Positions 24,159-32,781 of a DNA stretch of 64,000 bases are shown piece after piece. The stretch lies in NCBI GenBank assembly GCA_024349765.1, contig AP026073.1, positions 4,836,001 through 4,900,000 of the forward strand, written 5' to 3'. The notes beneath the pieces are model-generated. The model did no database searches and had not been told where the DNA came from. It saw only the letters and a program-made list of their open reading frames with translations. This DNA comes from Streptomyces nigrescens. GTDB taxonomy: Bacteria > Actinomycetota > Actinomycetes > Streptomycetales > Streptomycetaceae. Positions within the stretch are counted from its first letter, which is position 1, and the number at the start of each line of letters is the position of its first letter. The position numbers were made by a program, and so were the translations under genes.

Positions 24159-25157
24159 ATGCCCCGTTCCGGACTGCCCGGTGTCCCGCAGCGGCTGCCG
24201 GTGGCTCTCGGGCTGCTCACCGTGGTCGTGGGCAGTACGGCGCTGACGCTGGGCCTGCCCGCCCGCGATCCGTATCTGGCCGCGGGGGACAGCGCCACCG
24301 GCTCGTACCTGGCCACCCGCGCGGACGGGGACCTGGCCGCCGCCGCGCTGCTCGCCGGTCCGTACCGGGAGCGGCCGGGCCCGCCGGCGGCCCTACCGCG
24401 CGGCGGCCGGACCGGCGGCGGGGCGACGGCCGCGCTGCCGGAGTCCCGGCCGCTGGTGGCCGCCCCGGCGGCCCCGGCCCCGGCGATCGGCGCGCTCTTC
24501 TCGCCCGGCGACGACGGAGACCCGGCGCACCACTGCACGGCGAGCGTGGTGCGCTCCCCCGCCGCCGACCTGATCGTCACCGCCGCGCACTGCGTGCACG
24601 ACGGCGGGTTCCGCACCCGGCTGGTGTTCGTGCCCGGCCTGCACGACGGGATCGCGCCGTACGGGCTGTGGGTGCCCACCCGCATCCACGTCGATCCGCG
24701 GTGGATCAGCGACCGGGACCCGGACCACGACGTGGCGTTCCTGCGGGTGCGCAGGGCCGGGCAGGGCGGCGGCCGGATAGCGGACCTCACCGGCGCCGAA
24801 CGGATCCGGTTCGGCGCGCCGGCCGGGCGCCCGGCGCTACTGACCGGCTACCCCGCCGACCGGGACGCCCCGGTCAGCTGCCGGCACACCGCGACGGCCC
24901 AGGGCCCGTCCCAACTGCGCTTCGACTGCCCCGGGTTCCCGAACGGCACCAGCGGTGGCCCGCTGCTCACCGATGTCGATCCGGCCACCGGCACCGGGGC
25001 GCTGATCGGGGTGATCGGCGGGCTCGACGAGGGCGGTGACGACTTCGTCTCGTACAGCAGCCGGTTCGGTGCGGACGTGGCGGCGCTGTACCGGCGGGCC
25101 ACCGCGGAGCCGGGCCCCACGCCGGGCGTCAGGCCCCGCGCGACACCACGGTCTTGA
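24159..25157 (+). CDS. Exported trypsin-like serine protease
   Basis: A 332-residue S1-family protease with an N-terminal hydrophobic signal or anchor (about 12-34), a Pro/Ala/Gly-rich linker to about 105 and a chymotrypsin-like domain. The triad is H in IVTAAHCVHDG, D in DPDHDVAFLRV and S in NGTSGGPLL; cysteines in HHCTASVV and AAHC fit the usual disulphide. It follows the PI-PLC gene by 36 bp on the same strand, so the two may be co-transcribed. Its last 29 bp overlap the convergent second PI-PLC gene. Substrate unknown. Confidence 0.9.
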   Translation: MPRSGLPGVPQRLPVALGLLTVVVGSTALTLGLPARDPYLAAGDSATGSYLATRADGDLAAAALLAGPYRERPGPPAALPRGGRTGGGATAALPESRPLVAAPAAPAPAIGALFSPGDDGDPAHHCTASVVRSPAADLIVTAAHCVHDGGFRTRLVFVPGLHDGIAPYGLWVPTRIHVDPRWISDRDPDHDVAFLRVRRAGQGGGRIADLTGAERIRFGAPAGRPALLTGYPADRDAPVSCRHTATAQGPSQLRFDCPGFPNGTSGGPLLTDVDPATGTGALIGVIGGLDEGGDDFVSYSSRFGADVAALYRRATAEPGPTPGVRPRATPRS

Positions 25158-26163
25158 GGACGGACGGCAGCGAATACCAGTCGGCGGTGGCGAAACTGGC
25201 GTGCGCGGCGGCGAGTTGGCCGACCCGGGCGAGCGCCTGTGCCTCGGTGGGGTGGGTGGCGTCGATGGCCGGCGGCACGTTGTGCGCGTCGGTCATGATG
25301 AGGAGGTAGTGCCGGCGGTCGTACCAGGCGGTGTCGATGGTGCCGTTCAGGTAGGTCGCGGCGTCACCGTCGAAGACCACGAACCAGGGGCGCAGCGCCG
25401 GGTCCTGGTAGCGGTCGCGGGGGTCGCCGGCGGCCGCGCCGTGCACCGCGGGGAAGGCCACCGACTGCGCGAGCTTCCCCTGCGCGGCGAGGTCCTTGAG
25501 GTGGCCGGCGTACTCGACGTCGGTCCAGAGCTTGTCGAGCGGGTTGTTCTCCTCGACGGTGCCCGGTATCAGCTCGAACAGGAACTTTCCGGCCAGGGCG
25601 GCGCGCGCGGGCCAGCCGCCGGCCCGGACCGCCTCGTCGGGCGTGGCGTGGCCCGCGGTGAGGTCGCCGGGGCCGTAGACGGCGTCGCCGAGCTTCTGCC
25701 GCACCAGCGCGTCGAACTCGGCCGGGCCGCGCCCGCCCTTGGCGTTGAAGCCGTCCTTCAGCTCGACCTTGACGAGGATGGGGCGGTGGCCGGGGTGCGC
25801 GTCGTGCCAGGCCTTCATGTCGGCCAGGCAGCCGGCGAAGTCCTTGTTGACGTCCTTGGTCCGCAGCTCGGAAGCGCTGGCCGCGCCCTCGCAGTTGCTG
25901 TTGCTGCCGAACGGGTTGCTGTGGCTGACCCGCCAGGACCGGCCCAGCCCGTTGGTCCAGAGGTCGAGTTCGACCAGTGCGGCGCCGGAGTCCAACGCGT
26001 CCGCGAAGTAGGGGTACTTCTCCTTGTCGTAGGCGTTGTGGACGCCCACGGACGTGCTGGTGCCGTACGTCAGACCGGCCGGCTCGGCGCCCGCCGGCGC
26101 GGACACCGCCACCACCGCGGCCGCCGCCGCGGCGACCGTCCCCACACACCGCTTCCCGTTCAT
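25129..26163 (-). CDS. Secreted PI-PLC-type phosphodiesterase (Streptomyces PLC1-like)
   Basis: The 344-residue product has a Sec signal peptide at about 1-27 (VAAAAAAVVAVSAPAGA) and a phospholipase-C-type barrel. Its motifs (SVGVHNAYDK, VELDLWTNGL, RVSHSNPFGSNSNC) place two histidines and acidic residues as in the Ca-dependent Streptomyces PI-PLC branch. That branch is different from the X-domain enzyme 2 kb upstream. The C-terminal part (IMTDAHNVPPAI) completes the barrel. The start ATG at 26161-26163 was set by the signal peptide. It converges on the trypsin-like gene with a 29-bp overlap. Lipid hydrolysis is likely; exact lipid uncertain. Confidence 0.87.
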   Translation of the reverse strand: MNGKRCVGTVAAAAAAVVAVSAPAGAEPAGLTYGTSTSVGVHNAYDKEKYPYFADALDSGAALVELDLWTNGLGRSWRVSHSNPFGSNSNCEGAASASELRTKDVNKDFAGCLADMKAWHDAHPGHRPILVKVELKDGFNAKGGRGPAEFDALVRQKLGDAVYGPGDLTAGHATPDEAVRAGGWPARAALAGKFLFELIPGTVEENNPLDKLWTDVEYAGHLKDLAAQGKLAQSVAFPAVHGAAAGDPRDRYQDPALRPWFVVFDGDAATYLNGTIDTAWYDRRHYLLIMTDAHNVPPAIDATHPTEAQALARVGQLAAAHASFATADWYSLPSVLKTVVSRGA

Positions 26164-26337
26164 GTTCCCCGCTTTCCGTGGTCCCGCGGCGCCCGGCCGG
26201 TCAGCCCGGACGCCGTTCGGCCGGCCGGGCGGCCGGTCGATCGGGGAGCAGCGTACGGGGAGTTGGGACGGGTGGGGACCACGGGGTCGGTGACGATAGG
26301 GGAAACTCCCCTTACTTGACCGACTTGGGGAGGGCCC

Positions 26338-26856
26338 ATGGCCGACAATCACGCAACCGGCCGGCTGCCGCGTACCGGACAGCCACTCGTCGCGACGGTG
26401 CTCACGGGCACGGTCGCGCTCTATCTGGCGCTCGTCGCCTTCGGCAACATCACCGACTTCGGCACCAATCAGCAGTTCGTCCGGCACGTCCTGGCGATGG
26501 ACACCACCTTCAAGGACCCGGACCTGATGTGGCGGGCCATCACCTCGCAGGGGCTCCAGGACGCCGCGTACGTGGCGATCATCGCCTGGGAGAGCGTCAC
26601 CGCGCTGGTGCTGATAGTGGCCACCGTGCTCTGGCCGCTCGGTCTGCGGCGCGGCGACGTGGCCCGCGCGCGGATGCTGAGCACCGTCGGTCTGCTGATG
26701 ATGCTGCTGCTGTTCGGCGCGGGCTTCCTGGCGATCGGCGGGGAGTGGTTCTCGATGTGGCAGTCGAAGACCTGGAACGGCCTGGAGGCGGCGACCCGCA
26801 ACGTCACGCTCGCGGGAGTCGCGCTGCTGGCCGTCCGGCTGCCGTCGGCGCCCTGA
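26338..26856 (+). CDS. DUF2165-family small integral membrane protein
   Basis: The 172-residue product has about four membrane spans (centred near residues 26, 82, 118 and 158). The signature segments of DUF2165 are present: ALVAFGNITDFGTNQQFVRH, MDTTF and WRAITS, and a GGEWFSMWQS loop. No biochemical function is established for the family. The start ATG at 26338 has GGGGAGG upstream. It is monocistronic, divergent from the second PI-PLC gene and convergent with the monooxygenase gene 30 bp away. Confidence 0.9.
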   Translation: MADNHATGRLPRTGQPLVATVLTGTVALYLALVAFGNITDFGTNQQFVRHVLAMDTTFKDPDLMWRAITSQGLQDAAYVAIIAWESVTALVLIVATVLWPLGLRRGDVARARMLSTVGLLMMLLLFGAGFLAIGGEWFSMWQSKTWNGLEAATRNVTLAGVALLAVRLPSAP

Positions 26857-26886
26857 GCCGTCCCGCGCGCGGCGGGCGCCGGTGGG

Positions 26887-28047
26887 TCACCACTCGATCC
26901 GGTAGTCCGTGAGCCAGTCGCTGCCGTCCGCGCCGCCGCCCGCGGGGCCGGTGGCGGGGCGGCCGGGGCCTTGCGGGCCGGTGCGGGCGGCGAGGCCGGC
27001 GCTGGCCGCGACGACCTTCTCCACCCGTTCCCGGCGCAGCTTCTCGTAGGCCGCGAAGGCGGTGCGCGGGTCGGTGTGGTCGCGCAGGCAGCGGGCCAGC
27101 ACGATGCCGTCCTCGATGGCCATCGAGGCGCCCTGGGCGGCGTTGGGCGCGGCCGCGTGGGCGGCGTCGCCGAGGACGACCTTGGTGTCGTCGTACCAGG
27201 TGGGCGTGGTGGCGATGTCGTAGGCGCTGGAGACGATGACCCGGTCGCCGGTGGCGCGGACGAGGGCGGCGGCCGGGGTGGCGTCGCCGGGGAACCGCGC
27301 GGCGACCCGGTCGCGCCACTCGCCGGGGCCGACGGCCTGCAGGGCGGTGCGGTCGCTCTCGGCGCCGGGGATGTTGGCGAACCACCAGATCTCATCGTCG
27401 GGGGCGCGGGTACAGCCGAAGACGGCGCGGTCGCCGCGGATCATGGTGTAGGTCTCCGCGGCCGGCTCGGCGCCGGTGGCGCGGGTGTAGCCGCAGACCG
27501 TGTGCTGGCCGGTGTGGCGTGGCCGGGGCGCGGCCGGGTCGATGAGGGTGCGGGTGACGGAGTGCAGTCCGTCCGCGCCGATCAGCAGGTCTCCCTCGGC
27601 GCGGCTGCCGTCGGCGAACGCGGCGACCACCCGCTTCCCGCCGGCCGAGGCCACCGTCTCGGCGCCGACCAGCCGTTTCCCGTGGTGCACGGGGATCCCC
27701 CGGCGGGCGGCCTCGGCGTGCAGCACCTGGTAGAGGGTGGCTCGCCGGAGGGTGCGCGGGCCGGGCCCGGTGCCGCTGCCGGCGATGGGCCGCTCGGCGA
27801 CCTTGGTGCCGTCGTGGCCGAACACCGCGATCCGCCGGGCCGGGAAGGAGTGTGCGGCGACCGGGTCGTGGGCGTCGATCACCCGGAGCGCTTCGAGGCC
27901 GTTGGCGAAGACGACGAGGAAGGCGCCGACGTCGTCCGCGCCGCTCGGGTACGCCTCGAAGACCTCCGCCTCGATGCCCGCCTTGTGCAGCGCCATGGCG
28001 GTCACCGTGCCCGCGATGCCGCCGCCGATGATCAGGGCCTTGCTCAT
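26887..28047 (-). CDS. FAD-dependent monooxygenase (aromatic hydroxylase type)
   Basis: Predicted NAD(P)H/FAD hydroxylase. The 386-residue product has the N-terminal dinucleotide-binding fold (IIGGGIAGTVTAMAL), the second FAD motif (DLLIGADGLHSVTR) and the GDAAHAAAPNAAQGASMAIED motif of class A monooxygenases. The start ATG at 28045-28047 gives the canonical N-terminus. It lies 150 bp after the CYP102-type gene on the same strand. Two hairpins in that gap suggest separate transcripts, though both could act on the same class of substrate. Confidence 0.92.
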   Translation of the reverse strand: MSKALIIGGGIAGTVTAMALHKAGIEAEVFEAYPSGADDVGAFLVVFANGLEALRVIDAHDPVAAHSFPARRIAVFGHDGTKVAERPIAGSGTGPGPRTLRRATLYQVLHAEAARRGIPVHHGKRLVGAETVASAGGKRVVAAFADGSRAEGDLLIGADGLHSVTRTLIDPAAPRPRHTGQHTVCGYTRATGAEPAAETYTMIRGDRAVFGCTRAPDDEIWWFANIPGAESDRTALQAVGPGEWRDRVAARFPGDATPAAALVRATGDRVIVSSAYDIATTPTWYDDTKVVLGDAAHAAAPNAAQGASMAIEDGIVLARCLRDHTDPRTAFAAYEKLRRERVEKVVAASAGLAARTGPQGPGRPATGPAGGGADGSDWLTDYRIEW

Positions 28048-28103
28048 GCCGTGGTCCCCCCGGGTGTGCCCCCGCTCGGTGCCGCCGTCCGGGTCGTGGC
28101 CGG

Positions 28104-28168
28104 CGGTGCGGCCCTGTGGCCGCACCGTCCACCTTGCCTCCGGCGGGCCGGAAGATCCAGCCCGCCGG
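28104..28168 (-). terminator. Two stem-loops after the CYP102-type gene
   Basis: CGGTGCGGCC-CTGT-GGCCGCACCG (28104-28127) is a perfect 10-bp stem. CCGGCGGGC/GCCCGCCGG (28140-28148 with 28160-28168) is a second 9-bp stem. They lie 30-94 bp after the P450 stop and lack U-tails, as is usual for Streptomyces terminators. Confidence 0.65.
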
Positions 28169-28197
28169 GGGACGTACGGCCGTGCCGCCGGGCGTTC

Positions 28198-31100
28198 TCA
28201 GCCCGCCGCGTACACGTCCTCGATGTACCGGCCGGAGGCGGTGAGTTCGCGCAGCCAGGCCTCGGACTCCTGGGCCGAGGCGCCGGTGTGCACGGCGTGC
28301 ACCTCGCGGAAGGCGGCCCGTACGCCGGGGGCCATCCGGCTGCCGTCGCCGCAGACGTACACCCGGGCGCCGGCCTGGAGGAGTTCCCAGACCTCGGCGG
28401 CCTCGGCGGCGATGCGGTGCTGGACGAAGCGGTGGCCGTTCTCGGGGCGCTCGCTGAAGACGGGTCGTACCGAGAGCGCCCCGGCCGCTTCGGCGGCGGC
28501 GAACTCCGCGGCGTGCAGGAAGTCGGCCGTGGGATCGTCGCAGCCGAAGTACAGCCGGGCGGGCGCCGTTTGGCCGGCCGCGACCCGGTCGGCCACGGCA
28601 CCCCGGAAGGGGGCGAGGCCGGTGCCGGCGGCGACCAGGATGACCGGGGTGCCGTCGGCCGGGTCGAGGCGGAAGGCCTCCCGGCAGGGCTGGACCCGGG
28701 CCAGGACCGTGTCGCCGGGGCGCAGGCCGTGCAGATACGTCGAGCCGGTGCCGCCGGGCAGCAGCGAGACCATCAGCTCGGCGTGCCGGGCGTCGGCGGC
28801 GGGCGAGGACGAGATCGAGTAGTGCCGGGTGCGCAGCGCCGGCAGCAGGTCGAGGACCACCGGCCAGGGCAGCCGGCCGCGCAGCGCGGGGTGGGCCTCG
28901 ATCAGCTCGATCAGGGTGCGCGGGTCGTCCTCGGCGAGGTGTTCCAGGGCCTGCCGCTCGGGCGGGCACGGGTTGTGCGCGGCCAGCACCGCGAGTTGCC
29001 CCGAGGTCGGCCGGGTCCCCAACTCCACGTGGTGGGTGAGGAGTTGGCGTACGGTCAGGGGCCGGTCGACGGGCAGGGTGTCGCGGGCCGGGCGGCGGCC
29101 GGGGTGCAGGGCGAGCACGGTGTCGAGGTCGGCGCCGAGGGCGCGGGCGGCCCGCTCGACGGCGGCCGGGGCGTTGGCCGGCAGCACGGCGAGGTGGTCG
29201 GCGGTGCGGTAGCTGACGCCGTCCGGCAGGGCGAGCCGCAGGAACCGCTTGGGGCGCGGCCAGCCCGCCGCGGTGAGGTCGTGCGCCTCGGTGACGGTCA
29301 GTTCGGTCAGCTCGTGCCGGGCGGCGAGGGCGTCGAGCGGTCCGCCGGTGAGCTCGGTGACGGTGTAGCCGGTGTCCTCGGCGGCCGGGGCGCCCGCGCC
29401 GATGCTGGCGGGGTCGCCGTAGCGGGCCAGCAGTTCGGTGCGCAGCGCGGCGGTGAACTCCTTGACGGTGCCGCTGAGATCGCCGGAGGCGTCGGCCTCG
29501 GCGCGCGGCAGCATCCGGTCACCGCCGAGCGCGGCCAGCCGGTCGTCGATGAGGGTGGGGACGTGCTGGTAGGTGGCGGCCCAGTTGCGGTCGCCGACGC
29601 CGAGGACGGCGAACGGGCGGTCCGCGGCGGCGCCGTCCCCGGCGGTCCGCAGCCGGCCGACGAAGGCGGCCGCGTCGTCGGTGGGCTGTCCGTTGTAGGA
29701 GGCGGCGACGATGACGACGGGCCGGTCGGCGGGCAGCCCGTCGGCGTAGGTGTCCAGCGGGGCGACCTCGGTGGCGCAGCCCAGGCCGGTGGCCTCGTCG
29801 GCGAGCCGCTCGGCGAACTCGCGGCAGGTGCCGTAGTTGCTGCCGTGCAACAGCAGCAGCCCGGTGCCCTGGACGACGCGGGTGGGCAGGGCGTCGTCGG
29901 TGGCGGCGGCGTCGTCCGCGGGGCCGGCGGTGCCGGGCAGGACGTCCAGGGCGGCGCGCACCGCGGCGTGGTCGGCGGGCGTGCGGGCGGCCAGTTCGAC
30001 GGTGAACCCGTCCGGCTTGAGGGTGAGGGTCTCCTTGATGCGCAGCCGGTAGTCGGCGTGGTCGATCAGCCGGTAGCGGTGGGCGAGCAGGGCGAGCAGC
30101 ATGGTCGCCTCGTGCAGCGCGAACTGCCGCCCGATGCAGGCGCGTTCACCGGTGCCGAACGGCTTGTAGGCGTGCGGCGAGCGGGCCGCCTCGGCCTCCG
30201 GGCTGAAGCGGGACGGGTCGAACAGCTCGGGGTTGTCGCCCCAGCACGGGTCGCGGTGCAGCATCGGGGTGAGCACGGTGACCAGCTGGCCGGCCTTGAC
30301 CGGGTAGCGGCCGCCGAGCACGGTGTCCGCACGGGCCTGGCGGGTGAAGGCGGCGGCGGTGGGCCACAGCCGCAGCGCCTCGTTGAGGACCTGCCGGGTG
30401 AACGGCAGGTGGCCGATGTCCTCGAAGGCCGGGTCGGGGTCGGCCTGGTCGCCCCACAGCTCGTCGGCCTCGCGCTGGACCATGCGCAGCGCCAGCGGGT
30501 CCTTGAGCAGGTGGTAGAGGGCGAAGGAGAGGGCGCCCGAGGTGGTCTCGTGACCGGCGATCAGGAAGGTGATGACCTGGTTGCGGATGTTGGCGAGGTC
30601 GAGGGAGGGGCCGCCGGACCCGGTGCCGTCCTCCTGCGTGCGGGCGCCGAGCATCAGGCCGAGCAGGTCGTCCTCGCCGGTCTCGCCGCTCGCCGTGCGC
30701 GCGGCGATGACCTCGTCGACGACGGAGGCGAGGTAGTCCGCGTCGGCGCGGAACGCCGCGTCCGCCGCGGAGTGGTCGGCGTGCGGGTCCCGGGCGAACT
30801 TCTTCATGCTCCATTCGAGACAGCGCACCATCGCCTCGACGAACGGGTGCTGCGAGTCGCCACGGGAGAACGACTCGAAGTCGAAGCCGAAGCCGGCCAG
30901 CCCGATGGTGTCCAGCGTCATCCGGGTCATGTCCTCGGCTATGTGCACCGGCGTGCCGTCGGCCACCCGACGGTCCCAGCTCGCCATGACCCGGCGGGCG
31001 ACCTTCAGCATCGCCGGGTGGTACGTCCGCATCGAGCCCAGCGCGAAGGCCGGCATCAGGACCTCGTGCGCCTTGGCCCAGTTCGGCTCGTCGTTGTAGG

Positions 31101-31386
31101 CGGTGAACAGACCGTCCCCGGCGAATTCCCGGACGTTCTCCAGGACGACCGAGACCCCCTTGGCGAAGCGGGTCTCGTCGGCGGCCTCGGTGACCAGGTC
31201 CAGCGAGGTGAGGAAGAGCGTCTCGCGCTCGCCGAGCCTGCGCTTGAAGACCGGTCCGTGGGTCCGGGCGAGGTCCATGGTCTGCTGGATGGGCGTCGAG
31301 GTCATCCCGTCGGCCGTGATGTCGACGACCGGGATGCCGTCATCGGCGGCGCGTTCGTCACTGTGGAGCGCGATGGTGTCGGTCAT
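28198..31386 (-). CDS. Self-sufficient cytochrome P450/NADPH-P450 reductase (CYP102, P450-BM3 type)
   Basis: A 1062-residue fusion that hydroxylates fatty acids or similar lipids using its own reductase. The haem domain (about 1-480) has the BM3-like GDGLFTAY segment (gate Phe at 94), the oxygen-activating LIAGHETTSG, the ExxR pair in NEALRLWP and the haem ligand C417 in KPFGTGERACIGRQF. The FMN domain (about 515-665) has LLLLHGSNYGTCREF and VGDRNWAATYQ. The FAD/NADPH domain (about 680-1062) has RHYSISSSP, GTGLAPFRG and VCGDGSRMAPGV. Relative to BM3 numbering (offset 7), R47 is kept (R54), Tyr51 is Phe58, and the C-terminal Trp that stacks on FAD is Tyr (EDVYAAG). The start ATG at 31384-31386 is divergent from a PAS-HTH regulator. 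Confidence 0.97.
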   Translation of the reverse strand: MTDTIALHSDERAADDGIPVVDITADGMTSTPIQQTMDLARTHGPVFKRRLGERETLFLTSLDLVTEAADETRFAKGVSVVLENVREFAGDGLFTAYNDEPNWAKAHEVLMPAFALGSMRTYHPAMLKVARRVMASWDRRVADGTPVHIAEDMTRMTLDTIGLAGFGFDFESFSRGDSQHPFVEAMVRCLEWSMKKFARDPHADHSAADAAFRADADYLASVVDEVIAARTASGETGEDDLLGLMLGARTQEDGTGSGGPSLDLANIRNQVITFLIAGHETTSGALSFALYHLLKDPLALRMVQREADELWGDQADPDPAFEDIGHLPFTRQVLNEALRLWPTAAAFTRQARADTVLGGRYPVKAGQLVTVLTPMLHRDPCWGDNPELFDPSRFSPEAEAARSPHAYKPFGTGERACIGRQFALHEATMLLALLAHRYRLIDHADYRLRIKETLTLKPDGFTVELAARTPADHAAVRAALDVLPGTAGPADDAAATDDALPTRVVQGTGLLLLHGSNYGTCREFAERLADEATGLGCATEVAPLDTYADGLPADRPVVIVAASYNGQPTDDAAAFVGRLRTAGDGAAADRPFAVLGVGDRNWAATYQHVPTLIDDRLAALGGDRMLPRAEADASGDLSGTVKEFTAALRTELLARYGDPASIGAGAPAAEDTGYTVTELTGGPLDALAARHELTELTVTEAHDLTAAGWPRPKRFLRLALPDGVSYRTADHLAVLPANAPAAVERAARALGADLDTVLALHPGRRPARDTLPVDRPLTVRQLLTHHVELGTRPTSGQLAVLAAHNPCPPERQALEHLAEDDPRTLIELIEAHPALRGRLPWPVVLDLLPALRTRHYSISSSPAADARHAELMVSLLPGGTGSTYLHGLRPGDTVLARVQPCREAFRLDPADGTPVILVAAGTGLAPFRGAVADRVAAGQTAPARLYFGCDDPTADFLHAAEFAAAEAAGALSVRPVFSERPENGHRFVQHRIAAEAAEVWELLQAGARVYVCGDGSRMAPGVRAAFREVHAVHTGASAQESEAWLRELTASGRYIEDVYAAG

Positions 31387-31429
31387 GTCTCCAGCGTGAG
31401 GGGCCCGGTGGGCAGTTCGGGCCCGGGCA

Positions 31430-31447
31430 ACTGCATGATTGTGCAGT
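31430..31447. promoter_or_regulatory. 6-bp inverted repeat between CYP102 and PAS-HTH genes
   Basis: ACTGCA-tgattg-TGCAGT sits in the 105-bp divergent promoter region, 44 bp from the P450 start and 45 bp from the regulator start. It is the only clear symmetric site there and is a candidate binding site for the regulator. Confidence 0.55.
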
Positions 31448-31491
31448 GGTTTTTCGCTGCTCGCTCTTGCGCGCGGACCGGAGATGGGGCA

Positions 31492-32193
31492 ATGGACATC
31501 GGGCACGCCGACAGTGCGCCGGACGGGGACTCCCCCGGCGCCCACCCGCCGCCCGCCGGGCCCGGCCCGGTCGATCCGGCGGGACCGTACGCGGACGGAC
31601 CCTGGCGCAACTACTTCCTCATCCTGCTGGACCGCATCCCGACGCCGATCGCGGTGTGCCGGGCGGACGGTGAGGTGCTGATCGCCAATCCGGCGATGGC
31701 CACGCTGTGGGGGGTGGCGCCGGGTCAGTTGCGCGGCCGCAATCTGCTGGACCTGTTCCGGCCCCGGGCGAAGGAGCAGCTGCGGCGGATCGCCGAGGCG
31801 GTGCGGCTGGGCCGCCGGTCGCGCTATCCGGTCGAGGTGCACTGGCGGTCGGCCGCGGACGGCGCCGAGCGCGAGGGGGAACTGACGGTGGACCCGGTCG
31901 GGTCCGTCCGGCCGCCGGCCCTGCTGGCGCTGCTGCGGGTCACGGAGAGCGCCCCGCCGCCGGCCCCGCGGGCCACGGCGAGCCCGGTGGAGTCGCGGAT
32001 CCTGGCCCTGGCCGCCGGCGGCGCGACGACGGCGGCGATCGGCGCGTCCCTGGGGCTGACCGTCGACGGGGTGAACTACCACCTGGCCCGGCTGTCCCGC
32101 CGCTGGCGGGTGCAGGGCCGGGCCGCGCTGGTCGCCAAGGCGTACGTGCTGGGCGTGCTGGCGGCGGACAGCTGGCCACCGGCCCCGGCCTGA
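31492..32193 (+). CDS. PAS-domain helix-turn-helix (LuxR-like) regulator
   Basis: The 233-residue product has a Pro-rich leader (about 1-35), a PAS domain (about 38-150; LLDRIPTPIAVCRADGEVLIANPAM, WGVAPGQLRGRNLLDLF) and a C-terminal LuxR-like helix-turn-helix (about 165-225; ILALAAGGATTAAIGASLGLTVDGVNYHLARL). It is divergent from the CYP102-type gene, so it probably senses a lipid or redox cue and controls that P450. I place the start at ATG 31492 after a GGAGATGGGG site; an in-frame ATG about 63 bp upstream is an alternative. BM3-type P450s in bacilli use TetR-type repressors, so this arrangement differs. Confidence 0.88.
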   Translation: MDIGHADSAPDGDSPGAHPPPAGPGPVDPAGPYADGPWRNYFLILLDRIPTPIAVCRADGEVLIANPAMATLWGVAPGQLRGRNLLDLFRPRAKEQLRRIAEAVRLGRRSRYPVEVHWRSAADGAEREGELTVDPVGSVRPPALLALLRVTESAPPPAPRATASPVESRILALAAGGATTAAIGASLGLTVDGVNYHLARLSRRWRVQGRAALVAKAYVLGVLAADSWPPAPA

Positions 32194-32227
32194 CCATCAG
32201 CACGCGTGTGCGGTTAACCTCCGTGGT

Positions 32228-32689
32228 GTGGAGGAGAACGCAGCCGCGCAGTTCGAGCGCGGAACGGACGGCCCGAAGGTCATCGTCGTCGGCGTGGACG
32301 GCTCCGACTCGTCCTGGCGCGCCGCCGCGTACGCGGCCGGACTCGCCCGGCGCCAGGGCTCGAAGCTCGTCCTGGTCTACGTCCAGCCGGTGCTGCCGGC
32401 CGGGGCGTCGATGGGCGCGCCGGTCGTGGACGCGACCAACGAGGTGGCCGAGGAGCTGATGGCCGAGATCCGCAAGGCCACCGACCGGCTGCAGGGGATC
32501 TACGACGTGCGCTGGGAGTTCCACACGCTGCGTGGCGACCCGTACAACGGCATGGTGCAGATGGCCGACGAGCTCAAGGCCGACGCCGTGGTGGTCGGCG
32601 CCTCGGAGTCGGCCGGGCACCGCATCATGGGCTCGGTCGCGGTCCGCCTGGTCAAGGCGGGGCGCTGGCCGGTCACCGTCGTCCCGTAG
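32228..32689 (+). CDS. Universal stress protein (UspA family)
   Basis: A 153-residue single-domain Usp with the usual IVVGVDGSDSSWRAAAYAA start and a VVVGASESAG...GSVAVRLVKAGRWPVTVVP end. The Gly-x2-Gly-x9-Gly ATP loop is degenerate: the second Gly is Glu and the spacing is shorter, so nucleotide binding may be lost. The GTG start at 32228 has no strong ribosome site and follows the PAS-HTH gene by 34 bp, so translation may depend on that transcript. The role is general stress protection by family; no specific partner is visible. Confidence 0.92.
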   Translation: MEENAAAQFERGTDGPKVIVVGVDGSDSSWRAAAYAAGLARRQGSKLVLVYVQPVLPAGASMGAPVVDATNEVAEELMAEIRKATDRLQGIYDVRWEFHTLRGDPYNGMVQMADELKADAVVVGASESAGHRIMGSVAVRLVKAGRWPVTVVP

Positions 32690-32781
32690 CGGCCCGCACC
32701 GCTCCGCTGGTGGGGCCGGCCGCCCTGAGGCACGGTGGGAGGTGGACGGGCGGAGCGCCGCCCCGGCCGAGGGAGACCACC

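Noticed and set aside
26971-32193. A single plus-strand open frame of 1740 codons across the monooxygenase and CYP102 region
   Set aside because: Most of it is the antisense shadow of the P450 fusion and the monooxygenase, with Gly/Val/Arg-rich low-complexity translation; only its last 234 codons are the real PAS-HTH gene.
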